This document shows, piece after piece, positions 33,948-42,473 of a stretch of DNA of 64,000 nt. This DNA comes from Mycobacterium intracellulare ATCC 13950 (GTDB taxonomy: Bacteria; Actinomycetota; Actinomycetes; Mycobacteriales; Mycobacteriaceae). The notes under the pieces are model-generated. The model was not told the origin of the DNA and ran no database searches. It saw nothing but the letters and a program-made list of their open reading frames with translations. Every line of letters starts with the position of its first letter. Position 1 is the first letter of the stretch. The stretch spans positions 4,154,001-4,218,000 of the forward strand of contig NC_016946.1 in the NCBI RefSeq assembly GCF_000277125.1. Direction: 5' to 3'. The position numbers and the translations under genes were made by a program.

Positions 33948-35255
33948 CTACGGGTTGATGGTGTTGTCGCCGACCTGGCGGCCCCAGACGTACTCGATCG
34001 CGTACGGCGATCCGGTGTCCAGGTGGTTGTAGGGCGCGATGCTGTTGCCGGTGTCCATGACCAACTCGGGTGCGGGCCACAGGTCGCGGCTGATCTTCTG
34101 CCAGCAACCCGGGGCGCCGCCGGGGCCGCCGCGGGCGTTCACGCGTGGCAGGTTCTCGGGCCAGATGTAGGGGTTGGGCGCCCCGCCGACCACCCCGGCG
34201 ATGCCGCCCACCAGCGACGCGATGACGGGCACCGCGGACACCGGGTTCGCGATCAGTCCGAGCCCGGAGAGCACCTCGGTGTCCATGTTCAGCGAGTAAC
34301 CGTTGAAGCCGCCTTCGGCCGCGCCCGTGGGGCCCAGCGCATCGACTTCGCTGCGCATCAGGCAATAGATCTCGGGGCTGTAGGTGTCGAGCAGTTGGGC
34401 CGTGGGCACCAGATCGGCCGCGCCGCGGGCCAGGTACGGGCCGCCCTTGGTGAACAGGTCCGCGCCGGTGTTGCCGAACCCGGCCGCCGACAACAACGCC
34501 TGATCCAAATCCTTTTGCTGCGCGTTGATCGTGCGCGAGGTGACCACCGCGTTGTTCAAAAAGTCGAACAGATCCGGCGAGGCGTCCGCATACGTGTCCC
34601 CCAGCGCCGCCAACCGCTGAATGTCCTTGCGCGCCTGCGGCATCCGCGGATTCACCTCATCCAAAACCGCGTTCGCATTCACCACCGACTGCCCGAACTT
34701 CTCCCCCAACCCGGCCAACGACTGCGCCGCCGCGCTCAACGTCAGATTCAACTTGACCGGATCGACCTTCTGCGCGATCGAGGTGATCGTCTGAAACAGC
34801 GTGTTGATCTCGGTGGTCACCGAACGCGCATCCAACACGGTGTGCGCCGAGATCTTCTGCGGCGACGGGTGCGCCGGCGTCGTCAACGACACATACTTGC
34901 CACCGAACACCGTCGTCGCCTTGATATCGGCATTCACATTCGACGGGATCAACGCCAAATACCGCGGATAGACCTCCAGCGTGAACTTCGCCGCCGGCTT
35001 GCCATCACGCACCGTCTCCGTGATCTTGCCGACCCGCCCGATCTCCACCCCGTTATAGGTCACCTTCGACCCCGGATCCATCACCAACCCAGCCCGCGAC
35101 GCCAGCATCGTCAACTCGGTCTTCGGCGTGAAGCCGCCCCGGAACTGGATGTACACCAAGGTGAAGATCACCGCGAGCACCACCACAACGACAAAGGTGT
35201 AGACCTTGTAGGGCGGAACCCGGGGGTCGTTGATCTGAACGGGTGAACCTTCCAT
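33948..35255 (-). CDS. MCE family protein, MceA type (copy 1)
   Basis: A 435-residue Mce protein. An N-terminal membrane anchor (about 20-38) is followed by an MlaD/MCE domain (about 40-120; GLVMDPGSKVTYNGVEIGRVGKI), a long helical tube-forming segment and a C-terminal region typical of MceA proteins. Mce complexes carry lipids through the cell envelope. No YrbE permease or other mce genes are adjacent, so this is an orphan subunit pair with copy 2. The central part is almost identical to copy 2. The ATG at 35255 is chosen by alignment with copy 2. Confidence 0.92.
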   Translation of the reverse strand: MEGSPVQINDPRVPPYKVYTFVVVVVLAVIFTLVYIQFRGGFTPKTELTMLASRAGLVMDPGSKVTYNGVEIGRVGKITETVRDGKPAAKFTLEVYPRYLALIPSNVNADIKATTVFGGKYVSLTTPAHPSPQKISAHTVLDARSVTTEINTLFQTITSIAQKVDPVKLNLTLSAAAQSLAGLGEKFGQSVVNANAVLDEVNPRMPQARKDIQRLAALGDTYADASPDLFDFLNNAVVTSRTINAQQKDLDQALLSAAGFGNTGADLFTKGGPYLARGAADLVPTAQLLDTYSPEIYCLMRSEVDALGPTGAAEGGFNGYSLNMDTEVLSGLGLIANPVSAVPVIASLVGGIAGVVGGAPNPYIWPENLPRVNARGGPGGAPGCWQKISRDLWPAPELVMDTGNSIAPYNHLDTGSPYAIEYVWGRQVGDNTINP

Positions 35256-35570
35256 GGCGCTACACCGCGAATCCGAAGGTCGATTCCGCGCTGGGCGGCA
35301 AGGCATGCGGTTGGTTATTCAGATAACCCACCGTCGCCACAGCTGGCCCCTCACGTCGGTGCCGCGGCCTGGCGGCGCTGCGGCAAATCACTCCCCCGAC
35401 TCACTGCCCGTTACCAGGGGCTCTGTACACAGATGCAATAACGAAGACCAGTGCAATGTACCGCGACGCGGTGGCACGAACAACGCAACGCCGAACTATC
35501 GCGCCGCGCGCGGCGGGGCCGTCGACCGTGGCGGCACGCGAATGATGGTTCCCGGCAACTCTTTCGCGTG
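35256..35570. other. Spacer between the two MceA-type genes
   Basis: A 315-bp non-coding stretch. It holds TACCAGGGGC (35412-35421), which recurs upstream of copy 2 at 36936-36945, so a promoter element may be shared. Nothing else is recognised. Confidence 0.4.
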
Positions 35571-36896
35571 CTACGGGTTGATGGTGTTGTCGCCGACTTG
35601 ACGGCCCCAGACGTACTCGATCGCGTACGGCGATCCGGTGTCCAGGTGGTTGTAGGGCGCGAGGCTGTTGCCGGTGTCCATCACGAGTTCGGGCGCGGGC
35701 CACAGGTCTCGGGTGACCCGCTGCCAGCAACCCGGGGCGCCGCCGGGGCCGCCGCGGGCGTTCACGCGTGGCAGGTTCTCGGGCCAGATGTAGGGGTTGG
35801 GCGCCCCGCCGACCACCCCGGCGATGCCGCCCAGGAGCGACGCGATGACCGGGACGGTGGCGACCGGGTTGAGCAACAGACCTAGGCCCGAGGTGACCTC
35901 GGTGTTCATGTTCAGCGAGTAGCCGTTGAAGCCACCTTCGGAGGCGCCGGTGATGGGCACAATGTCGTGGTAGTTGTGCAGGGTGCAATAAAGTTCGGGG
36001 CTGTAGGTGTCGAGCAGCTGGGCCGTGGGCACCAGATCGGCCGCGCCGCGGGCCAGGTACGGGCCGCCCTTGGTGAACAAGTCGGCCCCGGTGTTGCCGA
36101 ACCCGGCCGCCGACAACAACGCCTGATCCAGATCCTTTTGCTGCGCGTTGATCGTGCGCGAGGTGACCACCGCGTTGTTCAAGAAGTCGAACAGATCCGG
36201 CGAGGCGTCCGCATAGGTGTCGCCCAACGCCGCCAACTGCTGAATGTCCTTGCGCGCCTGCGGCATCCGCGGATTCACCTCATCCAAAACCGCGTTCGCA
36301 TTCACCACCGACTGCCCGAACTTCTCCCCCAACCCGGCCAACGACTGCGCCGCCGCGCTCAACGTCAGATTCAACTTGACCGGATCGACCTTCTGCGCGA
36401 TCGAGGTGATCGTCTGAAACAGCGTGTTGATCTCGGTGGTCACCGAACGCGCATCCAGCACGGTGTGCGCCGAGATCTTCTGCGGCGACGGGTGCGCCGG
36501 CGTCGTCAACGACACATACTTGCCACCGAACACCGTCGTCGCCTTGATATCGGCATTCACATTCGACGGGATCAACGCCAAATACCGCGGATAGACCTCC
36601 AGCGTGAACTTCGCCGCCGGCTTGCCATCACGCACCGTCTCCGTGATCTTGCCGACCCGCCCGATCTCCACCCCGTTATAGGTCACCTTCGACCCCGGAT
36701 CCATCACCAACCCAGCCCGCGACGCCAGCATCGTCAACTCGGTCTTCGGCGTGAAGCCGCCCCGGAACTGGATGTACACCAGGGCCAAGATCACCGCGAG
36801 CACGAGCAGCGTGGCGACCGCGATCCACTTATAGGGCGGGGTCCGCTGCGAGTTGATCTGCACAGGTGAACCGGGACTCTGCTGTCTCGATACCAC
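35571..36896 (-). CDS. MCE family protein, MceA type (copy 2)
   Basis: A 441-residue tandem paralogue of copy 1. The first 25 residues and membrane anchor differ (WIAVATLLVLAVILALVYI). From about residue 45 to 320 the two proteins are essentially identical apart from isolated changes such as Gln for Arg before LAALGDT. The C-terminal part differs in patches but shares PNPYIWPENLPRVNA. It is predicted to be a surface or periplasmic lipid-transfer subunit. The GTG start has AAGGGG upstream; the internal GTG at VQIN is an alternative. The near-identity points to recent duplication or gene conversion. Confidence 0.92.
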   Translation of the reverse strand: MVSRQQSPGSPVQINSQRTPPYKWIAVATLLVLAVILALVYIQFRGGFTPKTELTMLASRAGLVMDPGSKVTYNGVEIGRVGKITETVRDGKPAAKFTLEVYPRYLALIPSNVNADIKATTVFGGKYVSLTTPAHPSPQKISAHTVLDARSVTTEINTLFQTITSIAQKVDPVKLNLTLSAAAQSLAGLGEKFGQSVVNANAVLDEVNPRMPQARKDIQQLAALGDTYADASPDLFDFLNNAVVTSRTINAQQKDLDQALLSAAGFGNTGADLFTKGGPYLARGAADLVPTAQLLDTYSPELYCTLHNYHDIVPITGASEGGFNGYSLNMNTEVTSGLGLLLNPVATVPVIASLLGGIAGVVGGAPNPYIWPENLPRVNARGGPGGAPGCWQRVTRDLWPAPELVMDTGNSLAPYNHLDTGSPYAIEYVWGRQVGDNTINP

Positions 36897-37134
36897 CGTC
36901 GCCGCCCCTTACGTTCTCCCCCGGGTCAGAGCCGATACCAGGGGCCCTTGATAGAAAGATCATTAAAATCTACCGCGGCGCCCGCACTTATGCGAACCGC
37001 CATTAACAAAATTCGTGTTGGCGCCTGTTCCAGCGCTCAACTTTACGAGACGCGCTGGCGCGTCCCCTCTTCGGTGGCGGCGCACCCGTCCGCGTGCGGG
37101 TCTACGCTCGGGTAGCGGTAAGGAGAGGTGCGCA

Positions 37135-37671
37135 ATGCTCGCAGCGTTCGGATTCGAATCCCTGGGTGTGGTCGTCGGCGACATGTATTTCGTCGACCCG
37201 TCCCCGCTCGAAGGTCAGGAAACCCCGGAGCGGGGAGTCAGACTGGAACTGCGCCTCGTCGACCGGGCCGAGCCCCAGGGCTCGATCTATGCCGGTGTCC
37301 CGATCGCCTTCACCCGCCCCGTGTGGCGGGTGGACCTTTTCGGATCGACGGAAAGCCCACCGGGGATGCTGGACCGGGCCCATCACCACCCGCGTTTCGA
37401 CGGCTGGGAACCCGGACGCCGGCACTTCGTCCCGGAGCTCTCAGCGGACCCGGTGTCGTGGCTGGCCGAGCAGTTGGCCGACCCGTCCGCCGTGCTGACC
37501 CGGGCCGGCGTCGACGCCGACGCGGTCAGCGAGGCCGACAAGAAGGGGCTCGCCGCCGCGGCGCCGGAGATCGTCGCCGCGGTGAAGCGGTTGCTCGACG
37601 GCGTGCGGGACGGGGAGCTGGCCCCCGAACCCGCCGAGCCGGTTGCCGCCGCCCGTACCGGTTGGCTCTGA
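37135..37671 (+). CDS. Conserved hypothetical protein
   Basis: A 178-residue soluble protein. It has a beta-rich N-terminal part (residues 1-100; VVGDMYFVDPSPLEGQE, VRLELRLVDR, WRVDLFGS, HHHPRFDGWEPGRRHF) and a helical, Ala/Glu-rich tail. The conserved His-rich HHHP patch could bind metal. I do not recognise a named family. The start at 37135 is fixed by AGGAGAGG nearby; the frame is open for 40 codons upstream without a start signal. It is followed by the glutathione peroxidase gene 20 bp later. Confidence 0.8.
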   Translation: MLAAFGFESLGVVVGDMYFVDPSPLEGQETPERGVRLELRLVDRAEPQGSIYAGVPIAFTRPVWRVDLFGSTESPPGMLDRAHHHPRFDGWEPGRRHFVPELSADPVSWLAEQLADPSAVLTRAGVDADAVSEADKKGLAAAAPEIVAAVKRLLDGVRDGELAPEPAEPVAAARTGWL

Positions 37672-37678
37672 TCTGCGT

Positions 37679-37684
37679 TAGCGT
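37679..37684 (+). promoter_or_regulatory. Predicted -10 element (TAGCGT), leaderless start
   Basis: TAGCGT is followed by seven bases and the GTG at 37692, with no ribosome binding site. It would give the peroxidase gene its own leaderless transcript although it is close behind the hypothetical gene. Confidence 0.5.
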
Positions 37685-37691
37685 CGTCGGC

Positions 37692-38180
37692 GTGACCCTC
37701 AAAGACATCGCCCTGAACACCCTCGACGGCCGGCCCACCACGCTGGCCGAATTGTCCGACGGCGCAACGCTCGTCGTCAACGTGGCCTCCAAATGCGGGC
37801 TCACTCCGCAGTACACGGCGCTCGAGAAGCTGGCCAAGGACTACCGCGACCGCGGCCTGACCGTCGTCGGCGTCCCCTGTAACCAGTTCATGGGACAGGA
37901 ACCCGGCACGGCCGACGAGATCCAGGAGTTCTGCTCGACCACCTACGGGGTGACGTTCCCGTTGTTGGCGAAGACCGACGTCAACGGCGACGGCCGCCAC
38001 CCGCTGTACGCCGAGTTGACCAAAGCCGCCGACGCCGACGGCCAGGCGGGAGACATCCAGTGGAACTTCGAGAAGTTCCTCCTCGCACCCGACGGTGCGG
38101 TGGTGCAGCGCTTCCGGCCCCGCACCGAGCCCGACGCCCCCGAGGTCATCAGCGCCATCGAGGCCGTGCTGCCGCGGTAG
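37692..38180 (+). CDS. Glutathione peroxidase family (thioredoxin-dependent peroxidase)
   Basis: A 162-residue peroxidase with the full tetrad: Cys35 (NVASKCGLTPQY), Gln69 (CNQFMGQEPG), Trp124 and Asn125 (WNFEKFL). Cys rather than selenocysteine is used, and Cys81 (EFCSTTYG) is a likely resolving residue. Mycobacteria lack glutathione, so it should reduce hydroperoxides with thioredoxin or a similar thiol. The length is normal. It is convergent with the MPT64-like gene, with 11 bp between stops. Confidence 0.93.
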   Translation: MTLKDIALNTLDGRPTTLAELSDGATLVVNVASKCGLTPQYTALEKLAKDYRDRGLTVVGVPCNQFMGQEPGTADEIQEFCSTTYGVTFPLLAKTDVNGDGRHPLYAELTKAADADGQAGDIQWNFEKFLLAPDGAVVQRFRPRTEPDAPEVISAIEAVLPR

Positions 38181-38191
38181 GTCGGCGCTCG

Positions 38192-38971
38192 CTAGGCGAG
38201 CATCGGGTCGATCGCGGAGCGCGGCACCAACACCTGAGTGGCGTCGGGCACCATGCGACCTTGGTCGAAAAAGAAGATCACTCCGTCGTTGGTGACCGCG
38301 AAATTCTGGTAGTTGGCGGGGTCGTAGGCGGCGGCCGGCGCGATGGCCACCGGCGGGGGCGTCGGCGTCTGGTTCGCGGGAGGTGTGGTCTGCGGCTGGT
38401 TCCCCGGCGGGGTCTGCGCCGGGTTCGCGGGCGGCGCGGCCTGCTTCTGCAGCTCGCTCTGCACGATCGGCGCGACGGTCTGCAGCGGGTCGTCGACGCG
38501 CCACAAGGGCGTGTTGTTCTTGTCGTCTGAGGCGGCGGTCCACACGATCGCCTTGCGATAGGTCTGGTCCCAGTTGAACGACTTGAACGTCGTCTTGGGG
38601 GCGCCGGTGTTCTCGACGACCTTGAACACCACGGCCTCGGTGCCGCGCGGTGGTATCGCCGACCCGTAATTCGTCGACGAAATGGTCAGTTGGTAGGGCT
38701 GGTCGCGGGGTGCGGACGATTTGGCGGCGTTGAGGAAATCGTCGCGCTCCTTGGTGATGAAGTCCGCCACCGACTTCTCGTCGGGGTAGTTGACCGGGAA
38801 GCTGATGTCGACGTTGTAGCCGGGGTCGGCCATCTGGATCTTGCATGCCTGGCCGGTGTTGGCACCCTTGAGTTCGGCGCAGTAGTCCTTCGGCGGCGCG
38901 GCGGCGGCGACGCCGGCCGAGCCGAAGAGAACGAGGGCCGTGGCGGACGCTGCCACCTGGATGCTGCGCAT
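38192..38971 (-). CDS. MPT64-like secreted protein with proline-rich insertion
   Basis: A 259-residue exported protein. A signal peptide (1-25, ending VAAAAP) precedes a mature domain that matches M. tuberculosis MPT64: YCAELKGANTGQACKIQ with Cys31/Cys43, SAIPPRGTEAV, NWDQTYRK, NYQNFAVTNDG, FFFDQG and VPRSAID. The DUF3298-like C-terminal half is intact. It is longer than the classical protein because a Pro/Gln/Thr-rich stretch (about 178-208) is inserted before the YDPANYQNF strand. GGAGGAG lies before the ATG. MPT64 is an abundant secreted antigen with unclear enzymatic role. Confidence 0.9.
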   Translation of the reverse strand: MRSIQVAASATALVLFGSAGVAAAAPPKDYCAELKGANTGQACKIQMADPGYNVDISFPVNYPDEKSVADFITKERDDFLNAAKSSAPRDQPYQLTISSTNYGSAIPPRGTEAVVFKVVENTGAPKTTFKSFNWDQTYRKAIVWTAASDDKNNTPLWRVDDPLQTVAPIVQSELQKQAAPPANPAQTPPGNQPQTTPPANQTPTPPPVAIAPAAAYDPANYQNFAVTNDGVIFFFDQGRMVPDATQVLVPRSAIDPMLA

Positions 38972-39107
38972 GTGGGATCTCCTCCGACAACTCGCGGTAC
39001 CGATGCGACGGACGGAGGTAAAGATATGCCATCGCGTGCTTGGCGAACACGTTCCCGACTGATCATTCGCTTTGCGAACGTTCGCGCCAACGCCCCCGCC
39101 GGGCGTG

Positions 39108-39143
39108 AAAACGGCCCCCGGAGCAATCTCCGGGGGCCGTTTT
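39108..39143. terminator. Strong bidirectional intrinsic terminator
   Basis: A perfect 16-bp inverted repeat (39108-39123 and 39128-39143) with a CAAT loop, flanked by AAAA on one side and TTTT on the other. Read leftward it lies 3 bp after the encoded CCA of the initiator tRNA. It would also stop any rightward transcription from the MPT64 side. Confidence 0.93.
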
Positions 39144-39146
39144 ACC

Positions 39147-39223
39147 TGGTAGCGGGGACAGGATTCGAACCTGCGACCTCTGGGTTATGAGCCCAGCGAG
39201 CTACCGAGCTGCTCCACCCCGCG
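39147..39223 (-). tRNA. Initiator tRNA-fMet (CAT)
   Basis: A 77-nt tRNA including an encoded CCA. The anticodon loop CTCATAA is flanked by GGG and CCC, the three G:C pairs that mark initiator tRNA. The first base C faces T at position 72, the unpaired end typical of bacterial initiators. The T-loop reads TTCGAAT. The stem-loops fold fully. Confidence 0.97.
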
Positions 39224-39324
39224 TTGGTGAATGCCAGGTTACCGAACCGGTGTCACGGCGACCAAATCGCGCGCTCAGCGGGGTGAGCGGCCCGGCGTTC
39301 GCTGACAGGACTGCGCCGGGCGCG

Positions 39325-39753
39325 TCAGAGCGCCATCCCCATTTGCGTCAATCTGACCCGGTTCTCGTCGAACCACTCCTGTTCGCGACCAGGCTCAGGC
39401 AAAACCAATCCAGCCTCCATCCCATTTGCCGGGTCGACTTCGGTCAACGCGACGAGAAATTCGGCTTCAGACTGGCCGGTGGCACGACTCCACATCCGCG
39501 AGAATTCGCGCAGCATCGTTTGGCGGGTCGCGGCATCGCGCCCGTGGCGGATGGCGCCGAACAGGTAGGAGTGGCTCGCCTGTTTGCGGCCAACGAAGCA
39601 GTCACCCACCGGGATCTCGTGGAAAAGAACGTTGACGAATAATTCCGGTGCTCCGGTGGCGCTGGTGTGAATGGTGGTGATCTCGTCGGCGATTCGAGCC
39701 TTCGCCGACTCGCTCAGCAGTCCTGGCGGACTGTAACACTGGTAGACGGGCAT
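39325..39753 (-). CDS. Tautomerase superfamily protein, cis-CaaD-like
   Basis: A 142-residue single-chain tautomerase. After Met removal Pro1 is N-terminal (PVYQCY). His28 and the Arg pair in IRHGR match cis-3-chloroacrylic acid dehalogenase His28, Arg70 and Arg73, and the Glu in GMEAGLVLPEPG fits Glu114. The Tyr103 equivalent appears to be Leu, so it may not be a true dehalogenase. It may hydrate or isomerise an unsaturated acid. AAAGGA precedes the ATG. It follows the LLM oxidoreductase gene by 102 bp on the same strand and likely belongs to the UbiD pathway. Confidence 0.85.
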   Translation of the reverse strand: MPVYQCYSPPGLLSESAKARIADEITTIHTSATGAPELFVNVLFHEIPVGDCFVGRKQASHSYLFGAIRHGRDAATRQTMLREFSRMWSRATGQSEAEFLVALTEVDPANGMEAGLVLPEPGREQEWFDENRVRLTQMGMAL

Positions 39754-39855
39754 TTCGTGGGAGTCCTTTCGAACGAGTAGGGATTTGGCCGGCGCTATGC
39801 CGCCAAGGAAGGCGAGCAGATCAGCGACCCCATCGGGGCGACCGAACCGGCCGTG

Positions 39856-40857
39856 CTAACCACGCACGGCCGCCACGAATCTTTCGAGTTCGCATGGGAT
39901 GTCGGGTCCCGAGGGCTCGATCATGACCTCGGTGGCACCGGCCTCCGCCATCGCCGCGACGGCCCTCCCGACCGCGTCGGCCGATCCGCTCAGGGTGACC
40001 GACGGAACCGAGGCGTAGCCTCCGGCATGCCAGGCCGCCATGTCGGCCGTGTTCATCTCGACCATGGTCCCCTGGTGAATGTGTAAGTGGCGCAGGCGTT
40101 GCGGGATCCGCTCGATCACGTCCAACCACGCTGCGCCACCCGGCATCTCGCGCAACGCGTCGGCACCCTGCGTGGTGTAGACGAAATGATATGCCGCCGC
40201 CCAGGGGGCACCCACCGCCGAGCGGACCCGTTCGTCTGCCAGGCTCTCCCCTTCGTCGAGTACGGTGCCCATTGTCGCTACCACTGTGCGCGCAAAATCA
40301 CGCTGTCCGGGCACGACATTGAACATCGAGATGATCCCGTCGGCGCCGACCCGCTTGGCGACGCCTGCACCCTTGGGACCGGTTGCCGCCAGCAGCAACG
40401 GGATTCGCAGGGGCAGCACCTCCGATTGCGATGAGCTGAGCATCAATTTTATGGCCGCACCTTCCCAGTCGACCACCTCGCCGGCCAACAGCGCCTGGTA
40501 GGCACGGATATAGGCCTCCATGTACGACCATGCGATCGGGGGCTGGCCGATGGCCGCGCGGCTGGAGAATCCTGTGCCGAACGACGTCAGAATGCGTCCG
40601 GGTGCCACTCGGTGCAGTGAGACGGTCTCTGCGGCGTTGACCAACGGATGACGCTGTGTCGGAATCAGTACCGCGGGACCCAGCTCAATCGTCGTCGTCC
40701 GCTCGGCGGCGCGGTGCAAGGCCAGCCAGACGTCATCACCACCGAACGGACTGTCGTAACAGTAGGCGCGCCGATAGCCAAGTTTCTCCGCTGAGGCAAT
40801 GTGCTGAGCCGACTCGATCGACGGTGGTAACGCGATGCTTACCGCAACATCCGTCAT
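39856..40857 (-). CDS. LLM class flavin-dependent oxidoreductase
   Basis: A 333-residue luciferase-like (beta/alpha)8 protein that would use FMNH2 or F420H2. Recognisable features are the early SAEKLGYRRAYCYDSPF segment, a RHPLVNAAETVSLHRVAPGR segment, GTGFSSR, and LLLAATGPKGAGVAKRVGADGII, which binds the cofactor phosphate. F420 dependence is common in mycobacteria but not provable here. It lies 7 bp after ubiD in the same operon, so it may act on the decarboxylated product or its precursor. Confidence 0.9.
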   Translation of the reverse strand: MTDVAVSIALPPSIESAQHIASAEKLGYRRAYCYDSPFGGDDVWLALHRAAERTTTIELGPAVLIPTQRHPLVNAAETVSLHRVAPGRILTSFGTGFSSRAAIGQPPIAWSYMEAYIRAYQALLAGEVVDWEGAAIKLMLSSSQSEVLPLRIPLLLAATGPKGAGVAKRVGADGIISMFNVVPGQRDFARTVVATMGTVLDEGESLADERVRSAVGAPWAAAYHFVYTTQGADALREMPGGAAWLDVIERIPQRLRHLHIHQGTMVEMNTADMAAWHAGGYASVPSVTLSGSADAVGRAVAAMAEAGATEVMIEPSGPDIPCELERFVAAVRG

Positions 40858-40864
40858 CGCCTCT

Positions 40865-42463
40865 CTACACCTCCGGCATTCGCTTGCTGAGTTTTTGCAG
40901 CGTCAGCATTTCGCGTCCTTCGTCGTCGAGGTACGGGATGCCGATCCCGTACTCTTCCCACCGGCCGGCAATTTTGGATTCCAGCTCGGGCGATAACCGA
41001 TCGGTCGGCGGGAAGCGGCGCCCGCCCCATTCCGCGCGAGGCTCGATCTCCCAGCTACGGGTGGCGTCGATGAGCACCCGCGTCCACTGGCCGGCCCCGT
41101 ACTTGTTGGTGTCGTTCTTCTCCGGCGGGGTCGACGGATCGAGCGAGGAGCCCAAACCCGGTCCAAAGAAAGCGATGTCGCCGAGCCCCGCGTTGACCCG
41201 ATAGGACATGGCCCAATCCAGCGCGACCGGATCGTGGATGTCGATGTCCTCCTCGACGACCATCACGTTTTTGTGGAACCACACCGATCCCCCGGTGCCC
41301 CAGAGCGCCGCGGCGATCTGTTGCGCGTGGCCGCGGTACCGCTTCTGGATCTGCACCAGTGTGTTCTGGCCGTTGGTCACCTCGGTCATCCAGAGGTCGG
41401 TGATGCCGCCGATGCCAAGATCGTCGAGCACGTTCCAGGTGATCGCCGACCGTGCGAAGTTGGTGATGCTGTCCTCGTTGAACATCCCCGGCCGGATGCC
41501 CTCGAGGGTGCCGCGAAGCACCGGGTCGTTGCGGTGGGTGATGCGGGTGACCCGCAGGACCGGCGCCGGTGCCGCGCCGCCGATGAAGCCCGGATACTCG
41601 GCGAACGGACCCTCTACGACGAACGTCGAGGGGTCGGGATCGATGAAGCCCTCGACGACGATCTCCGCGGTCGCCGGCACGTGCAACGGCACAGATTCGC
41701 AGGGCACCAGGTCAACGGGTCGGCCGAGCAGCGCCCCCATCATGTCCCACTCACAGACGTTCTTGGGAAAGGGGCTGCCGGCGCAGAACGGCAGCACGTC
41801 GTGCCACCCATAGACAACCGCAACCGGCATCGGCTCTGGCTTGTATTCCTCCATATGGCCGCCCCAGCCCTGGCTGGGCACCAACAATTTGGCGATCTTG
41901 TCGCGGTCGACGATCTGGCCGCGGTAGAGACCAATGTTGTCGCGTCCGGTTACCTTGTCTTCGGTGACGACGCCGCAGAAGGTGTCGATGTAGCGGCCGC
42001 CGTCCTCACCGTGCCACTTCGGGACGGGGAGCTCCCACAAATTGATGTCGTCGCCTTCGACGATGTTCTCTTTGACCGGGCCCGAGTCGACAACGCGTGG
42101 TGGGATGGGCTTTTTGAACGCCTCTCGCAAGTGACGAACGATGGCCGAATCGCTGGTGCCTTCTGGCAGCCCGAGCATCAGTTGGACCTGGCGCCGGCTG
42201 CCCAGTGCCGACGTCAACAGCTTTGTGCACCTGGTGTTCTCATGGCCGACAATGTTTTCGAACAGCAGAGCCGGGCCGCCCAGAGACAGGTTGGCGCGGG
42301 TGATCGCACCGATTTCCTGGTCCCAGTCGACAGCGGCTCTGACCCGACGCAACTGGTCCGCCGCTTCCAGTGTTGCCAGCCAGCTACGCAGGTCGGGTCC
42401 CGCACCGGCCCCGTCCGGTTGGGTGATACTCGTCGTTTCCGGCAGGCTTGTGCCCGTGGTCAT
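40865..42463 (-). CDS. UbiD family decarboxylase
   Basis: A 532-residue prenylated-FMN-dependent (de)carboxylase. The family core is clear: IGLYRGQIVDRDKIAKLLVP region, an EIVVEGFID segment, and VEGPFAEYPGFIGG carrying the conserved Glu of the E-R-D/E catalytic set, with LRVTRITHR following. UbiD enzymes decarboxylate aromatic, heteroaromatic or alpha,beta-unsaturated acids. Adjacent ubiX would supply the cofactor. GAGGAG precedes the ATG, and 10 bp separate it from ubiX. The substrate is not known; menaquinone synthesis is unlikely because of the catabolic-looking neighbours. Confidence 0.93.
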   Translation of the reverse strand: MTTGTSLPETTSITQPDGAGAGPDLRSWLATLEAADQLRRVRAAVDWDQEIGAITRANLSLGGPALLFENIVGHENTRCTKLLTSALGSRRQVQLMLGLPEGTSDSAIVRHLREAFKKPIPPRVVDSGPVKENIVEGDDINLWELPVPKWHGEDGGRYIDTFCGVVTEDKVTGRDNIGLYRGQIVDRDKIAKLLVPSQGWGGHMEEYKPEPMPVAVVYGWHDVLPFCAGSPFPKNVCEWDMMGALLGRPVDLVPCESVPLHVPATAEIVVEGFIDPDPSTFVVEGPFAEYPGFIGGAAPAPVLRVTRITHRNDPVLRGTLEGIRPGMFNEDSITNFARSAITWNVLDDLGIGGITDLWMTEVTNGQNTLVQIQKRYRGHAQQIAAALWGTGGSVWFHKNVMVVEEDIDIHDPVALDWAMSYRVNAGLGDIAFFGPGLGSSLDPSTPPEKNDTNKYGAGQWTRVLIDATRSWEIEPRAEWGGRRFPPTDRLSPELESKIAGRWEEYGIGIPYLDDEGREMLTLQKLSKRMPEV

Positions 42464-42473
42464 TTCGGTCTCC

